DNA from: Chitinispirillaceae bacterium
GTDB taxonomy: Bacteria; Fibrobacterota; Chitinivibrionia; Chitinivibrionales; Chitinispirillaceae
Direction of reading: 5' to 3'
Length of the DNA stretch: 16,203 nucleotides
NCBI GenBank assembly: GCA_016926315.1
Contig: JAFGOU010000154.1
Coordinates: 1 to 16,203 of the forward strand
Both the position numbers and the translations under genes were made by a program. This document shows, in pieces, positions 1 to 6,516 of the stretch; the first letter of the stretch is position 1; each line of letters begins with the position of its first letter. Below the pieces are notes generated by a model. It saw only the letters and a list, made by a program, of their open reading frames with translations. It had not been told where the DNA came from and made no database searches.

Positions 1-125
1 ACGAAAAGATCGCCGCTGCGTACCGTGCGGGAATCATAGGCAATGCCGCTGATCGCGGGATTTCCCTCTCCCCCACGGTCAACGATCCTGATCCCGGCAT
101 TCTTCAGCAGCGTATCAAGAACCAT
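1..125 (-). CDS. murE: UDP-N-acetylmuramoyl-tripeptide synthetase MurE, N-terminal part (cut by window edge)
   Basis: MurE is the cytoplasmic ligase that adds the third amino acid (usually meso-diaminopimelate or lysine) to UDP-MurNAc-L-Ala-D-Glu using ATP. Only the first 41 or so residues are present. They begin MVLDTLLKNAGIR and reach DSRTVRSGDLFV, the conserved N-terminal motif of Mur ligases in which a strand follows 'DSR.V..GDLFV'. The ATG at 123-125 is chosen because GAGGA lies six bases upstream on the minus strand. The gene follows ftsI and an 86-residue ORF and overlaps the end of the latter by 11 bases, as expected for the dcw order ftsI-murE. MurF shares the fold and part of this motif, so position after ftsI is what favours MurE. 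The ligase domain, which would settle the amino-acid specificity, lies outside the window. Confidence 0.85.
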   Translation of the reverse strand, partial: MVLDTLLKNAGIRIVDRGGEGNPAISGIAYDSRTVRSGDLF

Positions 126-375
126 GTCTGTTCCTCGCCTTCGACGGTGCGACCATCCTCCCGGCAGGAGCAAAATCTTCCTGTTTGTCACGATAGCACT
201 TCCACCGCCTTCTGAAATGCGCCGCGTTTTTTGCGACCCACGCCAGGGCGGCGTCATTGAACCGGGGGGAAGCCACGGGACACACCGGTTCCACCTCGGC
301 AAGCAGCAACCTGATTTCGGAATCCATATAGGCCCCGAAATCCCCCGCTGCCCTTTCAGGATATTTCTTTGCCAT
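115..375 (-). CDS. 86-residue protein of unknown function between ftsI and murE
   Basis: I do not recognise this protein. It begins MAKKYPERAAGDFGAYMDSE and is predicted to be soluble, with no signal peptide or membrane segment. It contains a likely helix around residues 40-60 (ALAWVAKNAAHFRRRWKCY) and a basic tail. Three things support real translation. GGGGGA stands seven bases before its ATG on the minus strand. The ATG lies four bases after the ftsI stop, so that this Shine-Dalgarno sequence sits over the end of ftsI. The ORF also exactly fills the gap between ftsI and murE, ending 11 bases inside murE. It would therefore be co-translated with the division operon. A small gene at this spot is not part of the canonical dcw cluster. 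The alternative is a chance reading frame in a GC-rich spacer, since a longer antisense frame also crosses this region. Confidence 0.6.
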   Translation of the reverse strand: MAKKYPERAAGDFGAYMDSEIRLLLAEVEPVCPVASPRFNDAALAWVAKNAAHFRRRWKCYRDKQEDFAPAGRMVAPSKARNRHGS

Positions 376-379
376 AGCG

Positions 380-2245
380 TTATCCCCCGAGCGAGCAATA
401 CAGGGTGCAAACGACGGTCGACGAGACCGGACCGCCCGCCTGCGGATACTGACGGCGCACCGTTCCCGCTCCGATGATACAGGTCTCCATCCCGCCGCGG
501 TTTATCAGATTGATGGCGTCGCGCGCATCCTTGCCGATGCAATCAGGAACCCGGCCCGGCAGGAATTTGGTGGTTTTTCGCGCCGTGGCGCCACCGGTCG
601 GGACCGACAGGAAGGGTTGTTCCGCCCGTCCACCGCCGGAAACCATGGTCGCCATCCGTTCCGAAACGGACGCCTCCCCGGAAGACGATACCGTCATGGC
701 CGTCCGGTCCTGGAGGACTTTTTCCGCGTACGCAAGTCCCGTATGGCTGACGATCTGCGTGACCACCTTTCTGAACACCGGGGCCGCGGAGCTGCCGCCC
801 ATAAGATTGTTCGCCGGTTCATCGATAAGCACGCCACAGACTAAAAGCGGCCTTTCAACAGGAAAAAATCCGATAAACGATGCCCATGACCGGGTCTTTG
901 AGTAACCGCTGGAATCGATTTTCTGCGCGGTTCCGGTTTTTCCTCCGATCGCGATGTTGTCGACCGCCGCCCTGCCGCCGGTGCCGCTGTCCACCACCGC
1001 CCTCAGCATGGCGCGCAGTCGAAGGGCATTCTGTTCGGAAAGCACACGGCGCACCGGTTTGACTCTCGGCGTGGTGACCGCCGTGCCGTCGCCGGGGAGT
1101 ATCTTTTCGCAGATGCGGGGCTGCACCAGAACGCCGTCATTCGCCACTGCCGCATAGGCAAGCATCATCTGCATGAACGTCACCGAAATCTCCTGGCCGA
1201 TCGACATGGTTGCAAGGGTCCTGCCCGACCATAAACGCACGGGATGCACGATACCGCCCTCCTCGCCCGGAAGCTCCACGCCGCTGCGGCTGCCGAACCC
1301 GAATTCCCTGGTATAGCGGTACAGCCGTGAACTGCCCAGTTCCCGCGCGATTTTGGCGAAACAGACATTGCTCGACAGGCTCAGCGCCTGGACAAAAGAG
1401 AGCTTTCCGTACGGATGATGGTCGCGGATCCGCTCGTTATGCACGATATAGACGCCGTTGTTGCCGTCGATAACGTCCCGTTCGCTTTTAAGACCGTCCT
1501 GCAACGCCGCTGCGGCGGTTATGAGCTTGAACGTCGAACCCGGCTCATGAAGCGTACCGATGCATGCATTGACTCTCTGTGCCAGGGGATAGCGCGACGG
1601 TGCGTTCGGGTCGAACGACGGCTCGTTGACCATTGCAAGTATGTCGCCGGTCGCCGGCTCCATGACCATGCACATGCCGCCCCGGGCACACTGGCCCGCG
1701 ACCGCCTGTTTGATGACGCTGTAGGCGATTTTCTGGATTTCCGCGTCGATGGTGAGAAACACCTCTCCCCCATGACGCGGTTGCTTATACGGCAGCCCGA
1801 TCTTCCGGTAGCGATGATTGCGCCCGTCCTTCTGCAGGATCGTCCACCCGTCTTCCCCGTGCAGATATTTGTCAAAGGAAAATTCAATCCCGCCGAGACC
1901 GTATCCGTCCCTGCCCACGTATCCCACCAGGGGACCTTCCGCCTCGCCCAGAGGATACACGCGTCTCTGCCGGCCGGCGGCGCCGTTCTTATTCGAAACG
2001 CCGAATACATCCATGGAGAGCGAGAGGTCGTTCTGCGGGCTCGCGGCAAGCACCTGGCCGTTACGGTCGAAAATGGTCCCCCGGGGAGCCGGCAGAACGC
2101 AGCGCTGCTGCGACTGCGATCTGCTGCGGGCGGCGAACTCTTCGCCGTGAAGCACCTGAATCGAAAACAGTCGTACGATCACCGCCACGGCGGCGATGCA
2201 CAACAGCGACGAGAGAAAAAAAAGCCTGATTTTGAACTGATTCAT
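380..2245 (-). CDS. ftsI: Division-type peptidoglycan transpeptidase FtsI (class B PBP) with C-terminal PASTA domain
   Basis: FtsI cross-links septal peptidoglycan in the periplasm. The 621-residue protein has one N-terminal membrane segment (about residues 7-27). A class-B PBP dimer domain follows, with the LPAPRGTIFDRNG motif at 51-63 and LGGIEFSFDKYL at 117-128. The transpeptidase domain comes next, with all three catalytic motifs: STFK (Ser237, Lys240), SSN (291-293) and KTG (436-438). After a Ser/Gly-rich linker (about 515-555) there is a single PASTA-like module (about 562-618), recognisable from VPDCIGKDARDAINLI. PASTA tails are familiar in FtsI/SpoVD of several phyla and absent from the E. 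coli protein. The start overlaps the ftsL-like stop by four bases (ATGA), implying translational coupling. An elongation-type PBP2 is less likely given the dcw context. Confidence 0.95.
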   Translation of the reverse strand: MNQFKIRLFFLSSLLCIAAVAVIVRLFSIQVLHGEEFAARSRSQSQQRCVLPAPRGTIFDRNGQVLAASPQNDLSLSMDVFGVSNKNGAAGRQRRVYPLGEAEGPLVGYVGRDGYGLGGIEFSFDKYLHGEDGWTILQKDGRNHRYRKIGLPYKQPRHGGEVFLTIDAEIQKIAYSVIKQAVAGQCARGGMCMVMEPATGDILAMVNEPSFDPNAPSRYPLAQRVNACIGTLHEPGSTFKLITAAAALQDGLKSERDVIDGNNGVYIVHNERIRDHHPYGKLSFVQALSLSSNVCFAKIARELGSSRLYRYTREFGFGSRSGVELPGEEGGIVHPVRLWSGRTLATMSIGQEISVTFMQMMLAYAAVANDGVLVQPRICEKILPGDGTAVTTPRVKPVRRVLSEQNALRLRAMLRAVVDSGTGGRAAVDNIAIGGKTGTAQKIDSSGYSKTRSWASFIGFFPVERPLLVCGVLIDEPANNLMGGSSAAPVFRKVVTQIVSHTGLAYAEKVLQDRTAMTVSSSGEASVSERMATMVSGGGRAEQPFLSVPTGGATARKTTKFLPGRVPDCIGKDARDAINLINRGGMETCIIGAGTVRRQYPQAGGPVSSTVVCTLYCSLGG

Positions 2246-2631
2246 TCCTCACCGCCTTTTTTCATTCGCCCGCGAAGCGCCGACAACAACAGAGTCGCCG
2301 ATTTTCCCCGATCGCCTCCCGCTCCGGCCGGAACAATCGTGATGCGGTCGGACGACGGGTAGTCAAGCGCCAGCGCCGACCGCGCGATGGCCTCGATCCG
2401 CTCATTGTCGGCACAGCGTTCACGCGCCATCCGGAGGGAGGCGATCTCCCTGTTCATGGCCGACAGGGTGTCGTTCATTTTTTCGAGTTTGATGGAGGCA
2501 CCGGTGATGAAGGCCTGTTTCCAGACGAGCAGAAGAGGCACGGCGATGAGCATCGCCACGACAAGAAGCGCGACGAACATCGGACGTATGCGCACCGGGG
2601 ACGCACGGCGGGTCCGTTTTGACGGTTTCAT
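2242..2631 (-). CDS. ftsL: FtsL-like divisome membrane protein
   Basis: A 129-residue bitopic protein. It has a basic cytoplasmic N-terminus (KPSKRTRRASPVRIR), one membrane segment at about residues 18-36, and a predicted coiled coil at about 46-75 (LEKMNDTLSAMNREIASLRM). A short C-terminal region carries the 'IEAIARSALALDYPSSDRI' pattern typical of FtsL/septum-initiator proteins. FtsL works with FtsB to connect the divisome core to FtsW-FtsI. Sequence similarity in this family is very weak, so the name rests mainly on topology, size and place: it lies between rsmH and ftsI, exactly where ftsL sits in dcw clusters. It overlaps rsmH (2628-2631) and ftsI (2242-2245) by four bases each. The last 30 or so residues are basic and low in complexity, and probably disordered. 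Confidence 0.82.
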   Translation of the reverse strand: MKPSKRTRRASPVRIRPMFVALLVVAMLIAVPLLLVWKQAFITGASIKLEKMNDTLSAMNREIASLRMARERCADNERIEAIARSALALDYPSSDRITIVPAGAGGDRGKSATLLLSALRGRMKKGGEE

Positions 2632-3575
2632 CCCACGGACTCGGTTCTCTCCGCGATCCGCAGCCGGGCGCTCCGCGCGCGGCGGTTGGCAACGATCTCG
2701 CCGGCAGACGGTCGAAGTGCCTTGCGGGTCAAGCGCTTAACCAACGGCGACGCGTTGCACTGGCAGCGGGGCAGTTCCGGAGGGCAGATACAGGACCGCT
2801 CATTGCTGCGCATGAACTCCTTGACCATCCGGTCTTCAAGGGAGTGATACGAAATAACGGCAAAACGACCGCCGGGTGTAACAAAATCAAGCACCTTGCC
2901 GAGAAACCTTTTCAATTCGCCGAGTTCGTCGTTGACCGCGATACGCAGCGCCTGAAAAATCCTGGCAAGCAGATCGACCGACCCTTTGGCCCTGAAGGTC
3001 CGGGCATACCATTTCCGCATATCGGCGGAGGTACGTATGCTGCCGGTACGCTCCCACTCTTTGAGCGAACGGGCAATACGGCGGGCGGCGCGCACCTCGC
3101 CGAATTCTCCAAGCGCCGATGCCAGTTCCTCTTCGCCGGATCGCCGGAGAAACTCCCATGCCGGCATGCCCGATGCGGGGTCCATGCGCATGTCAAGTTC
3201 GTTGTCGTGCTGGTAGCTGAAACCGCGGATGGCCGAATCGATCTGCCGTGATGATACGCCGAGATCAAGCAGGATGCCGTCGGCCTGCGAAAAGTGGTGC
3301 GCTTCCAGGACGCGGTCGAATTCTGAAAAACGGGCCTGTTCGATGATGATACGCGGACGGCAGGAACGCATACGGCCGCGGTTCCATGCGACCGCTTCCG
3401 GGTCGCGGTCAATGCCGATCAGGGTAGCGGATTCGTCAAGTCGCTGCGCCATTGCCCAGAAATGCCCCCCGCCGCCAAGGGTCCCGTCGAGATACACGCC
3501 GGTGCCCGTGTGAAGAACGCGGGAAAGGATTTCATCCAGCAGTACCGGGGTATGATAGTCATCGGTCTCGCTCAT
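2628..3575 (-). CDS. rsmH: 16S rRNA (cytosine(1402)-N(4))-methyltransferase RsmH
   Basis: RsmH (MraW) uses S-adenosylmethionine to N4-methylate C1402 in the decoding centre of 16S rRNA. The 315-residue length is normal for the family. Visible signatures are HTPVLLDE (8-15), the SAM-binding loop DGTLGGGGH (30-38), the acidic GIDRDPEA loop (54-61), LLDLGVSSRQID (102-113) and LDMRMD (127-132). The C-terminal VISYHSLEDR motif is followed by a cysteine-containing segment (CICPPELPRCQC), as is usual in RsmH. The gene starts with ATG overlapping the mraZ stop (ATGA, 3572-3575) and ends overlapping the ftsL-like start, so it is the second gene of the dcw operon and should share the MraZ-controlled promoter. 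Confidence 0.97.
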   Translation of the reverse strand: MSETDDYHTPVLLDEILSRVLHTGTGVYLDGTLGGGGHFWAMAQRLDESATLIGIDRDPEAVAWNRGRMRSCRPRIIIEQARFSEFDRVLEAHHFSQADGILLDLGVSSRQIDSAIRGFSYQHDNELDMRMDPASGMPAWEFLRRSGEEELASALGEFGEVRAARRIARSLKEWERTGSIRTSADMRKWYARTFRAKGSVDLLARIFQALRIAVNDELGELKRFLGKVLDFVTPGGRFAVISYHSLEDRMVKEFMRSNERSCICPPELPRCQCNASPLVKRLTRKALRPSAGEIVANRRARSARLRIAERTESVG

Positions 3576-4024
3576 TTACGCAGAAGCCCTGCCTGCACCG
3601 ATTGAAAAAAGACCGAATCAAAATCGACGCTACCGCCCAGATACGACGCATACCGGGCGCTGTCCCAGATTTCGATATACTGTTCGTTTCCCACCAGCGT
3701 GACCTCTTTCGTTATCCCGGCGATCGCCATCTGGTTGGCCATGAGCGTGATCCGGCCCTGCGCATCGAGGGTCGATTCAGACGCGGTGTCGTATAATAAC
3801 CTTTTGTGAAGTACCGTCTCGGGCGTTTCCGGACGGTTATTGAGCTCGGCCACGTAGGAATTCCAGAAGTTCTGCGGAAAAGCCCGGAGACATCCGCCCG
3901 GCGCCCGACAGACAACAAACGTATCCGCTGCCTCGGGCAGAAGAACCTTGCGGAATTTGGCCGGTATGTTGACCCTTCCTTTTATGTCAACCGAATACCC
4001 GTATTTCCCATGAAAACCCGCCAT
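3572..4024 (-). CDS. mraZ: Transcriptional regulator MraZ
   Basis: MraZ is a DNA-binding protein of the AbrB/SpoVT fold that represses its own dcw operon. The sequence shows two copies of the half-domain: MAGFHGKYGYSVDIKGRVNI near the N-terminus (DIKGR motif) and LDAQGRITLM further on, each followed by helical and strand elements. Starting at the ATG at 4022-4024 gives 150 residues, about the family's usual length. GGGGAA lies six bases upstream. A GTG codon at 4046-4048 would add eight residues but falls inside the operator repeats and has no suitable ribosome site. An ATG at 4028-4030 directly abuts the Shine-Dalgarno sequence and is unlikely to be used. Four MraZ-type boxes in its own leader make autoregulation very probable. 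Confidence 0.95.
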   Translation of the reverse strand: MAGFHGKYGYSVDIKGRVNIPAKFRKVLLPEAADTFVVCRAPGGCLRAFPQNFWNSYVAELNNRPETPETVLHKRLLYDTASESTLDAQGRITLMANQMAIAGITKEVTLVGNEQYIEIWDSARYASYLGGSVDFDSVFFQSVQAGLLRK

Positions 4025-4030
4025 AGTCAT

Positions 4031-4067
4031 TTCCCCACAGTTACCCACAATTACCTATTATTCCCCA
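4031..4067 (-). promoter_or_regulatory. MraZ operator: four direct repeats at 10-base pitch
   Basis: On the minus strand four heptamers lie exactly ten bases apart: TGGGGAA (4061-4067), TAGGTAA (4051-4057), TGGGTAA (4041-4047) and TGGGGAA (4031-4037). Known MraZ operators, for example in E. coli, are TGGG-type boxes repeated every ten bases, so all boxes face one side of the helix. Here the array begins at the predicted transcription start and ends just before the mraZ start. The box nearest the gene contains the GGGGAA used as its Shine-Dalgarno sequence. The repeats are seen directly; binding by MraZ is inferred from the match. Confidence 0.85.
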
Positions 4068-4069
4068 CT

Positions 4070-4098
4070 ATAATAATTCATCAGGGAAATGGTGTCAA
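4070..4098 (-). promoter_or_regulatory. Sigma70-type promoter of the dcw operon
   Basis: Minus strand: a perfect -35 TTGACA (4093-4098), a 17-base spacer, and a -10 TATTAT (4070-4075, five of six to consensus). The predicted transcription start is near 4063, inside the first MraZ box, so bound MraZ would block polymerase. It reads into mraZ-rsmH-ftsL-ftsI. Confidence 0.85.
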
Positions 4099-4161
4099 GG
4101 TTTTTTTATTATAGAATGTGCCTCGCCGGGCACAAATGCTGAAAAATCGTTTAAATTAACC

Positions 4162-4204
4162 ATATGTTGTATAATGATGGATTATGTAGCGCTATATGTT
4201 GTAT
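4162..4204. repeat. Pair of identical 11-base direct repeats upstream of the mraZ promoter
   Basis: ATATGTTGTAT occurs at 4162-4172 and again at 4194-4204, 32 bases apart, about three helical turns. The pair lies in an AT-rich stretch between the terminator of the upstream gene and the mraZ promoter, roughly 100-140 bases upstream of the predicted start of transcription. It may be a binding site for an unknown regulator. The significance is uncertain because the region is AT-rich. Confidence 0.4.
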
Positions 4205-4220
4205 TGCATAAGGTTTGGAT

Positions 4221-4253
4221 AAAAAAAACGACCCGGTGCGCTCTTCGGCGCCG
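4221..4253 (-). terminator. Rho-independent terminator-like structure after the coiled-coil gene
   Basis: On the minus strand, about 30 bases after the stop of the coiled-coil gene, there is a GC-rich imperfect hairpin (4234-4253). Its arms CGG-GC and GC-CCG enclose one mismatch and an eight-base loop. GGTCG and a run of eight T (complement of 4221-4228) follow. It would insulate the dcw promoter from upstream transcription. The stem is short, so strength is unsure. Confidence 0.5.
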
Positions 4254-4285
4254 CAGTTCTCTGTGAACGATTGGCAGGGAGATTA

Positions 4286-4888
4286 TTACACGGATGAAGC
4301 CGGTTTCAACGGATCGACCTTCCGCTGTTCGGACAGGGTGGCAAGACTGATGAGCCGGGTATCGTCATAAAGGTTCGTGGCGCTCCGGGAGGTAACCGGT
4401 TCGGGCTCTGCAGCGGTTGGGACGGGATCGCGGGGAGATTCGGGCGTTTCCACGGGGGCCTCCTTCTCCTTGATATGCCTGGAGAGCTGTTTCACTTTTG
4501 CGCGCAACGTATAGTTTTCACTCAGAATGATATCATACTCCTTGAACACCGAACGGAGTTTCTCCTTCAGTTCATTGACATCATCGGAACCAGGAGCCTG
4601 AGTACCGGCAGCGCCGGAGGACGGTTCCTGCGCCTGGTGTCCCTGGCATGAAAGCACCTCGGTCACCAGGTTGATGGCTTTTTCAAGCTCCTGAAGCCGG
4701 TCGAAATTGCGCTCCGTCCTGGCAACACCGCCGGGCAGTTCCTGCCCTGCGTTGAACAGGGCGACCTCTTTGGAAAGCACGCTGGTTTTCGACCTGCGGT
4801 CCGCGCTCTTCTGCGCCTGATAGGCCACGATAAAAAGAAATACCGCGAACGAAATGATGGGGATGACCCAGAGCAATTCAATATGCAT
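4286..4888 (-). CDS. Membrane-anchored coiled-coil protein of unknown function
   Basis: I do not recognise a family. The 200-residue protein starts MHIELLWVIPIISFAVFLFI, giving one N-terminal membrane segment (about 3-23). Helical, heptad-like stretches follow at about 58-80 (RNFDRLQELEKAINLV) and 103-143 (DVNELKEKLRSVFKEYDIIL). Between and after these are Pro/Gly/Glu-rich, probably disordered linkers (about 85-102 and 144-170). The layout resembles divisome or envelope scaffold proteins with a short membrane anchor, but that is only analogy. The Shine-Dalgarno sequence is weak (ACGGG region). The gene is read in the same direction as the dcw operon, yet a terminator-like structure separates it from mraZ. 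It is divergent from the phosphohexomutase gene. Confidence 0.75.
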   Translation of the reverse strand: MHIELLWVIPIISFAVFLFIVAYQAQKSADRRSKTSVLSKEVALFNAGQELPGGVARTERNFDRLQELEKAINLVTEVLSCQGHQAQEPSSGAAGTQAPGSDDVNELKEKLRSVFKEYDIILSENYTLRAKVKQLSRHIKEKEAPVETPESPRDPVPTAAEPEPVTSRSATNLYDDTRLISLATLSEQRKVDPLKPASSV

Positions 4889-5081
4889 ACAGCAACCCGT
4901 GATGAATGTTTATGCACGACTCCGGTAAAATAGTATATCATCGGGAACGATCCAAACGTATTACGGGAAAAGCAGCGACAAGTAGTTGCCTTTCAGTGTA
5001 CGATAATTTAGTTTTTTCAGTCAATCGGGCCATCCGGTCAGCGAACCGACCCCCAGCAACACACCCGGGAAAACGCCTACT
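4889..5081. promoter_or_regulatory. Divergent intergenic region between the coiled-coil gene and the phosphohexomutase
   Basis: On the minus strand an extended -10 element (TG-A-TATACT, 4932-4940) lies about 45 bases before the coiled-coil gene's start, with no convincing -35. On the plus strand only a GATAAT (5002-5007) resembles a -10 for the phosphohexomutase. I found no clear hairpin or riboswitch-like structure. Confidence 0.35.
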
Positions 5082-6443
5082 ATGGACCAGTTGCCCATCA
5101 TGTCAGTGTCCGGAATAAGGGGAATTGTCGGAACGACCTTCACCCCCCTTCTGGTCACGCGCATCGCGTACCTGCAGACGCGCCTTGCCGGAGGCGGTAA
5201 AATGGTCGTCGGGAGGGACACCCGCAAGTCGGGAGAGCGGTATGCGCGCGCCGCGTTCCGCGGCATCAGGGCGGCTGGAGGCTCCCCGGTTGATCTCGGC
5301 ATTGCGCCGACGCCGACCACCTGCGTCGCGGTCAGCGAACTGAAGGCAAGCGGCGGCATTATCATAACCGCCAGCCATAATCCCAATGAGTACAACGGTT
5401 ACAAAATGGTGCATTCGTCGGGTCGGCTCTACCGGGCCGATGAGGGAGAAGCCGTGTACGCCGCTTTTCGCCGGGGCGGCACTCCTTCGCCGGAAGAGCT
5501 GTCACTGATTTCGGAATCACCGGATGAACGCTTCGATGCAGCGCCTGCCCATATCAAACGGATCTGCGCCGAGGTCGACACCGACCTGATCCGTTCAACA
5601 GGTATCAGCGTAGCGGTCGATTCCATCAATGGAGCGGCTGGCGCCGTTTTCCCCTCCCTGCTTGAAGCCCTGGGAGTCGCCTGGTCCGGCGTCCATAACA
5701 AGCTCGACGGCGACTTTGCGCACGATCCGGAACCGCGCCCGGACCACCTTACCGACCTTTCCGCGCTCCTGCAAAAGACCGGGAACTTTTGGGCCGGTTT
5801 TGCCTTTGATCCCGACGCCGACCGCCTCGCCACCATGGGTGAACACGGCGAAGCGATCTCCGAAGAGATGACCCTGGTATTCACGCTTCAGAGGATCCTC
5901 GCGCGCAAGCCGAGTCCGATCGCCACCAACCTTTCCACGTCCATGCTCATCGACGACGTGGCGGCGCGGTTCGGCGTCAACGTGATCAGAACGAAAATAG
6001 GCGAAGCGAATGTGGTGGAAGGGATGCTCCGCCACAACTGCGCGGTGGGCGGCGAAGGCAACGGCGGGCTCATCTATCCCGCAATCTCCCGGGCGCGCGA
6101 CGGCCTCGCGGCCTGCGCGATTATTATTGAGCTCATGGCGGCCACCGGGAAAAAGATTTCGGCATGTGCCGCGGAATGGCCACGATACGCTATTGTCAAG
6201 GAAAAGATACCCATCGGCGGGATCGACGTGGAAATCCTGATGAGCAGGCTCGCACAGCAGTTTTCGCATGAAGCAACCGATCGTCTCGAAGGGCTGAAAA
6301 TCATCAGGGAAAACGGCTGGGTCCATGTTCGCCCGTCGAACACCGAACCTATCATCCGCTGTTATGCCGAAGCACGCGCGCCAGAGGAGGCTGCGGCGCT
6401 GGCTTCCATGGTCATCAGCGCGGTACGGTCGGCGGCGCGGTAA
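5082..6443 (+). CDS. glmM: Phosphoglucosamine mutase / phosphomannomutase family enzyme
   Basis: An alpha-D-phosphohexomutase that moves phosphate between C6 and C1 of a hexose phosphate. In the GlmM role this is GlcN-6-P to GlcN-1-P, on the way to UDP-GlcNAc. All four loops are present in the 453-residue protein: substrate entry SGIRG (10-14), the phosphoserine loop TASHNP (Ser98), the metal loop DPDADR (243-248), the sugar loop GGEGNGG (323-329) and the phosphate-binding RPSNTEP (417-423). Canonical proteobacterial GlmM has a GGEQSGH-type sugar loop. The GGE-NGG form is, in my recollection, common in archaeal and Bacteroidota-type phosphoglucosamine mutases. So GlmM is favoured, but ManB/Pgm activity cannot be excluded. 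The ATG at 5082 has only a weak upstream GGGAAAA; an ATG at 5100 is the alternative. Its closeness to the dcw operon fits cell-wall precursor supply. Confidence 0.88.
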   Translation: MDQLPIMSVSGIRGIVGTTFTPLLVTRIAYLQTRLAGGGKMVVGRDTRKSGERYARAAFRGIRAAGGSPVDLGIAPTPTTCVAVSELKASGGIIITASHNPNEYNGYKMVHSSGRLYRADEGEAVYAAFRRGGTPSPEELSLISESPDERFDAAPAHIKRICAEVDTDLIRSTGISVAVDSINGAAGAVFPSLLEALGVAWSGVHNKLDGDFAHDPEPRPDHLTDLSALLQKTGNFWAGFAFDPDADRLATMGEHGEAISEEMTLVFTLQRILARKPSPIATNLSTSMLIDDVAARFGVNVIRTKIGEANVVEGMLRHNCAVGGEGNGGLIYPAISRARDGLAACAIIIELMAATGKKISACAAEWPRYAIVKEKIPIGGIDVEILMSRLAQQFSHEATDRLEGLKIIRENGWVHVRPSNTEPIIRCYAEARAPEEAAALASMVISAVRSAAR

Positions 6444-6456
6444 AAAAAATCACCCA

Positions 6457-6485
6457 TTATCAGATACTTTTGCCTATTTTATACT
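6457..6485 (+). promoter_or_regulatory. Probable promoter of the exported-protein gene
   Basis: TTATCA (6457-6462), a 17-base spacer and TATACT (6480-6485) lie just after the phosphohexomutase stop. Each box departs from consensus by one or two bases. Predicted transcription would start near 6492, about 25 bases before the ATG at 6517. Confidence 0.45.
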
Positions 6486-6516
6486 AAGCAATGACACCAA
6501 ATGTGAGGACAACCGC

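Noticed and set aside
1415..2362. Long open frame (315 codons) on the plus strand opposite ftsI
   Set aside because: It is antisense to a protein with full PBP motifs. Its predicted sequence is rich in Arg, His and Ala with no family pattern, as expected for shadow frames in GC-rich DNA.
4025..4048. Longer MraZ start at a GTG (4046-4048)
   Set aside because: It would put eight extra residues before the conserved N-terminus, lies inside the operator repeats and has no placed ribosome site. The ATG at 4024 has GGGGAA at a good distance.
6325..6516. Upstream extension of the 449-residue exported protein
   Set aside because: The added 64 residues lie over the end of the phosphohexomutase gene and its spacer and are Arg-rich. 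They would also bury the signal peptide. The ribosome site precedes 6517.
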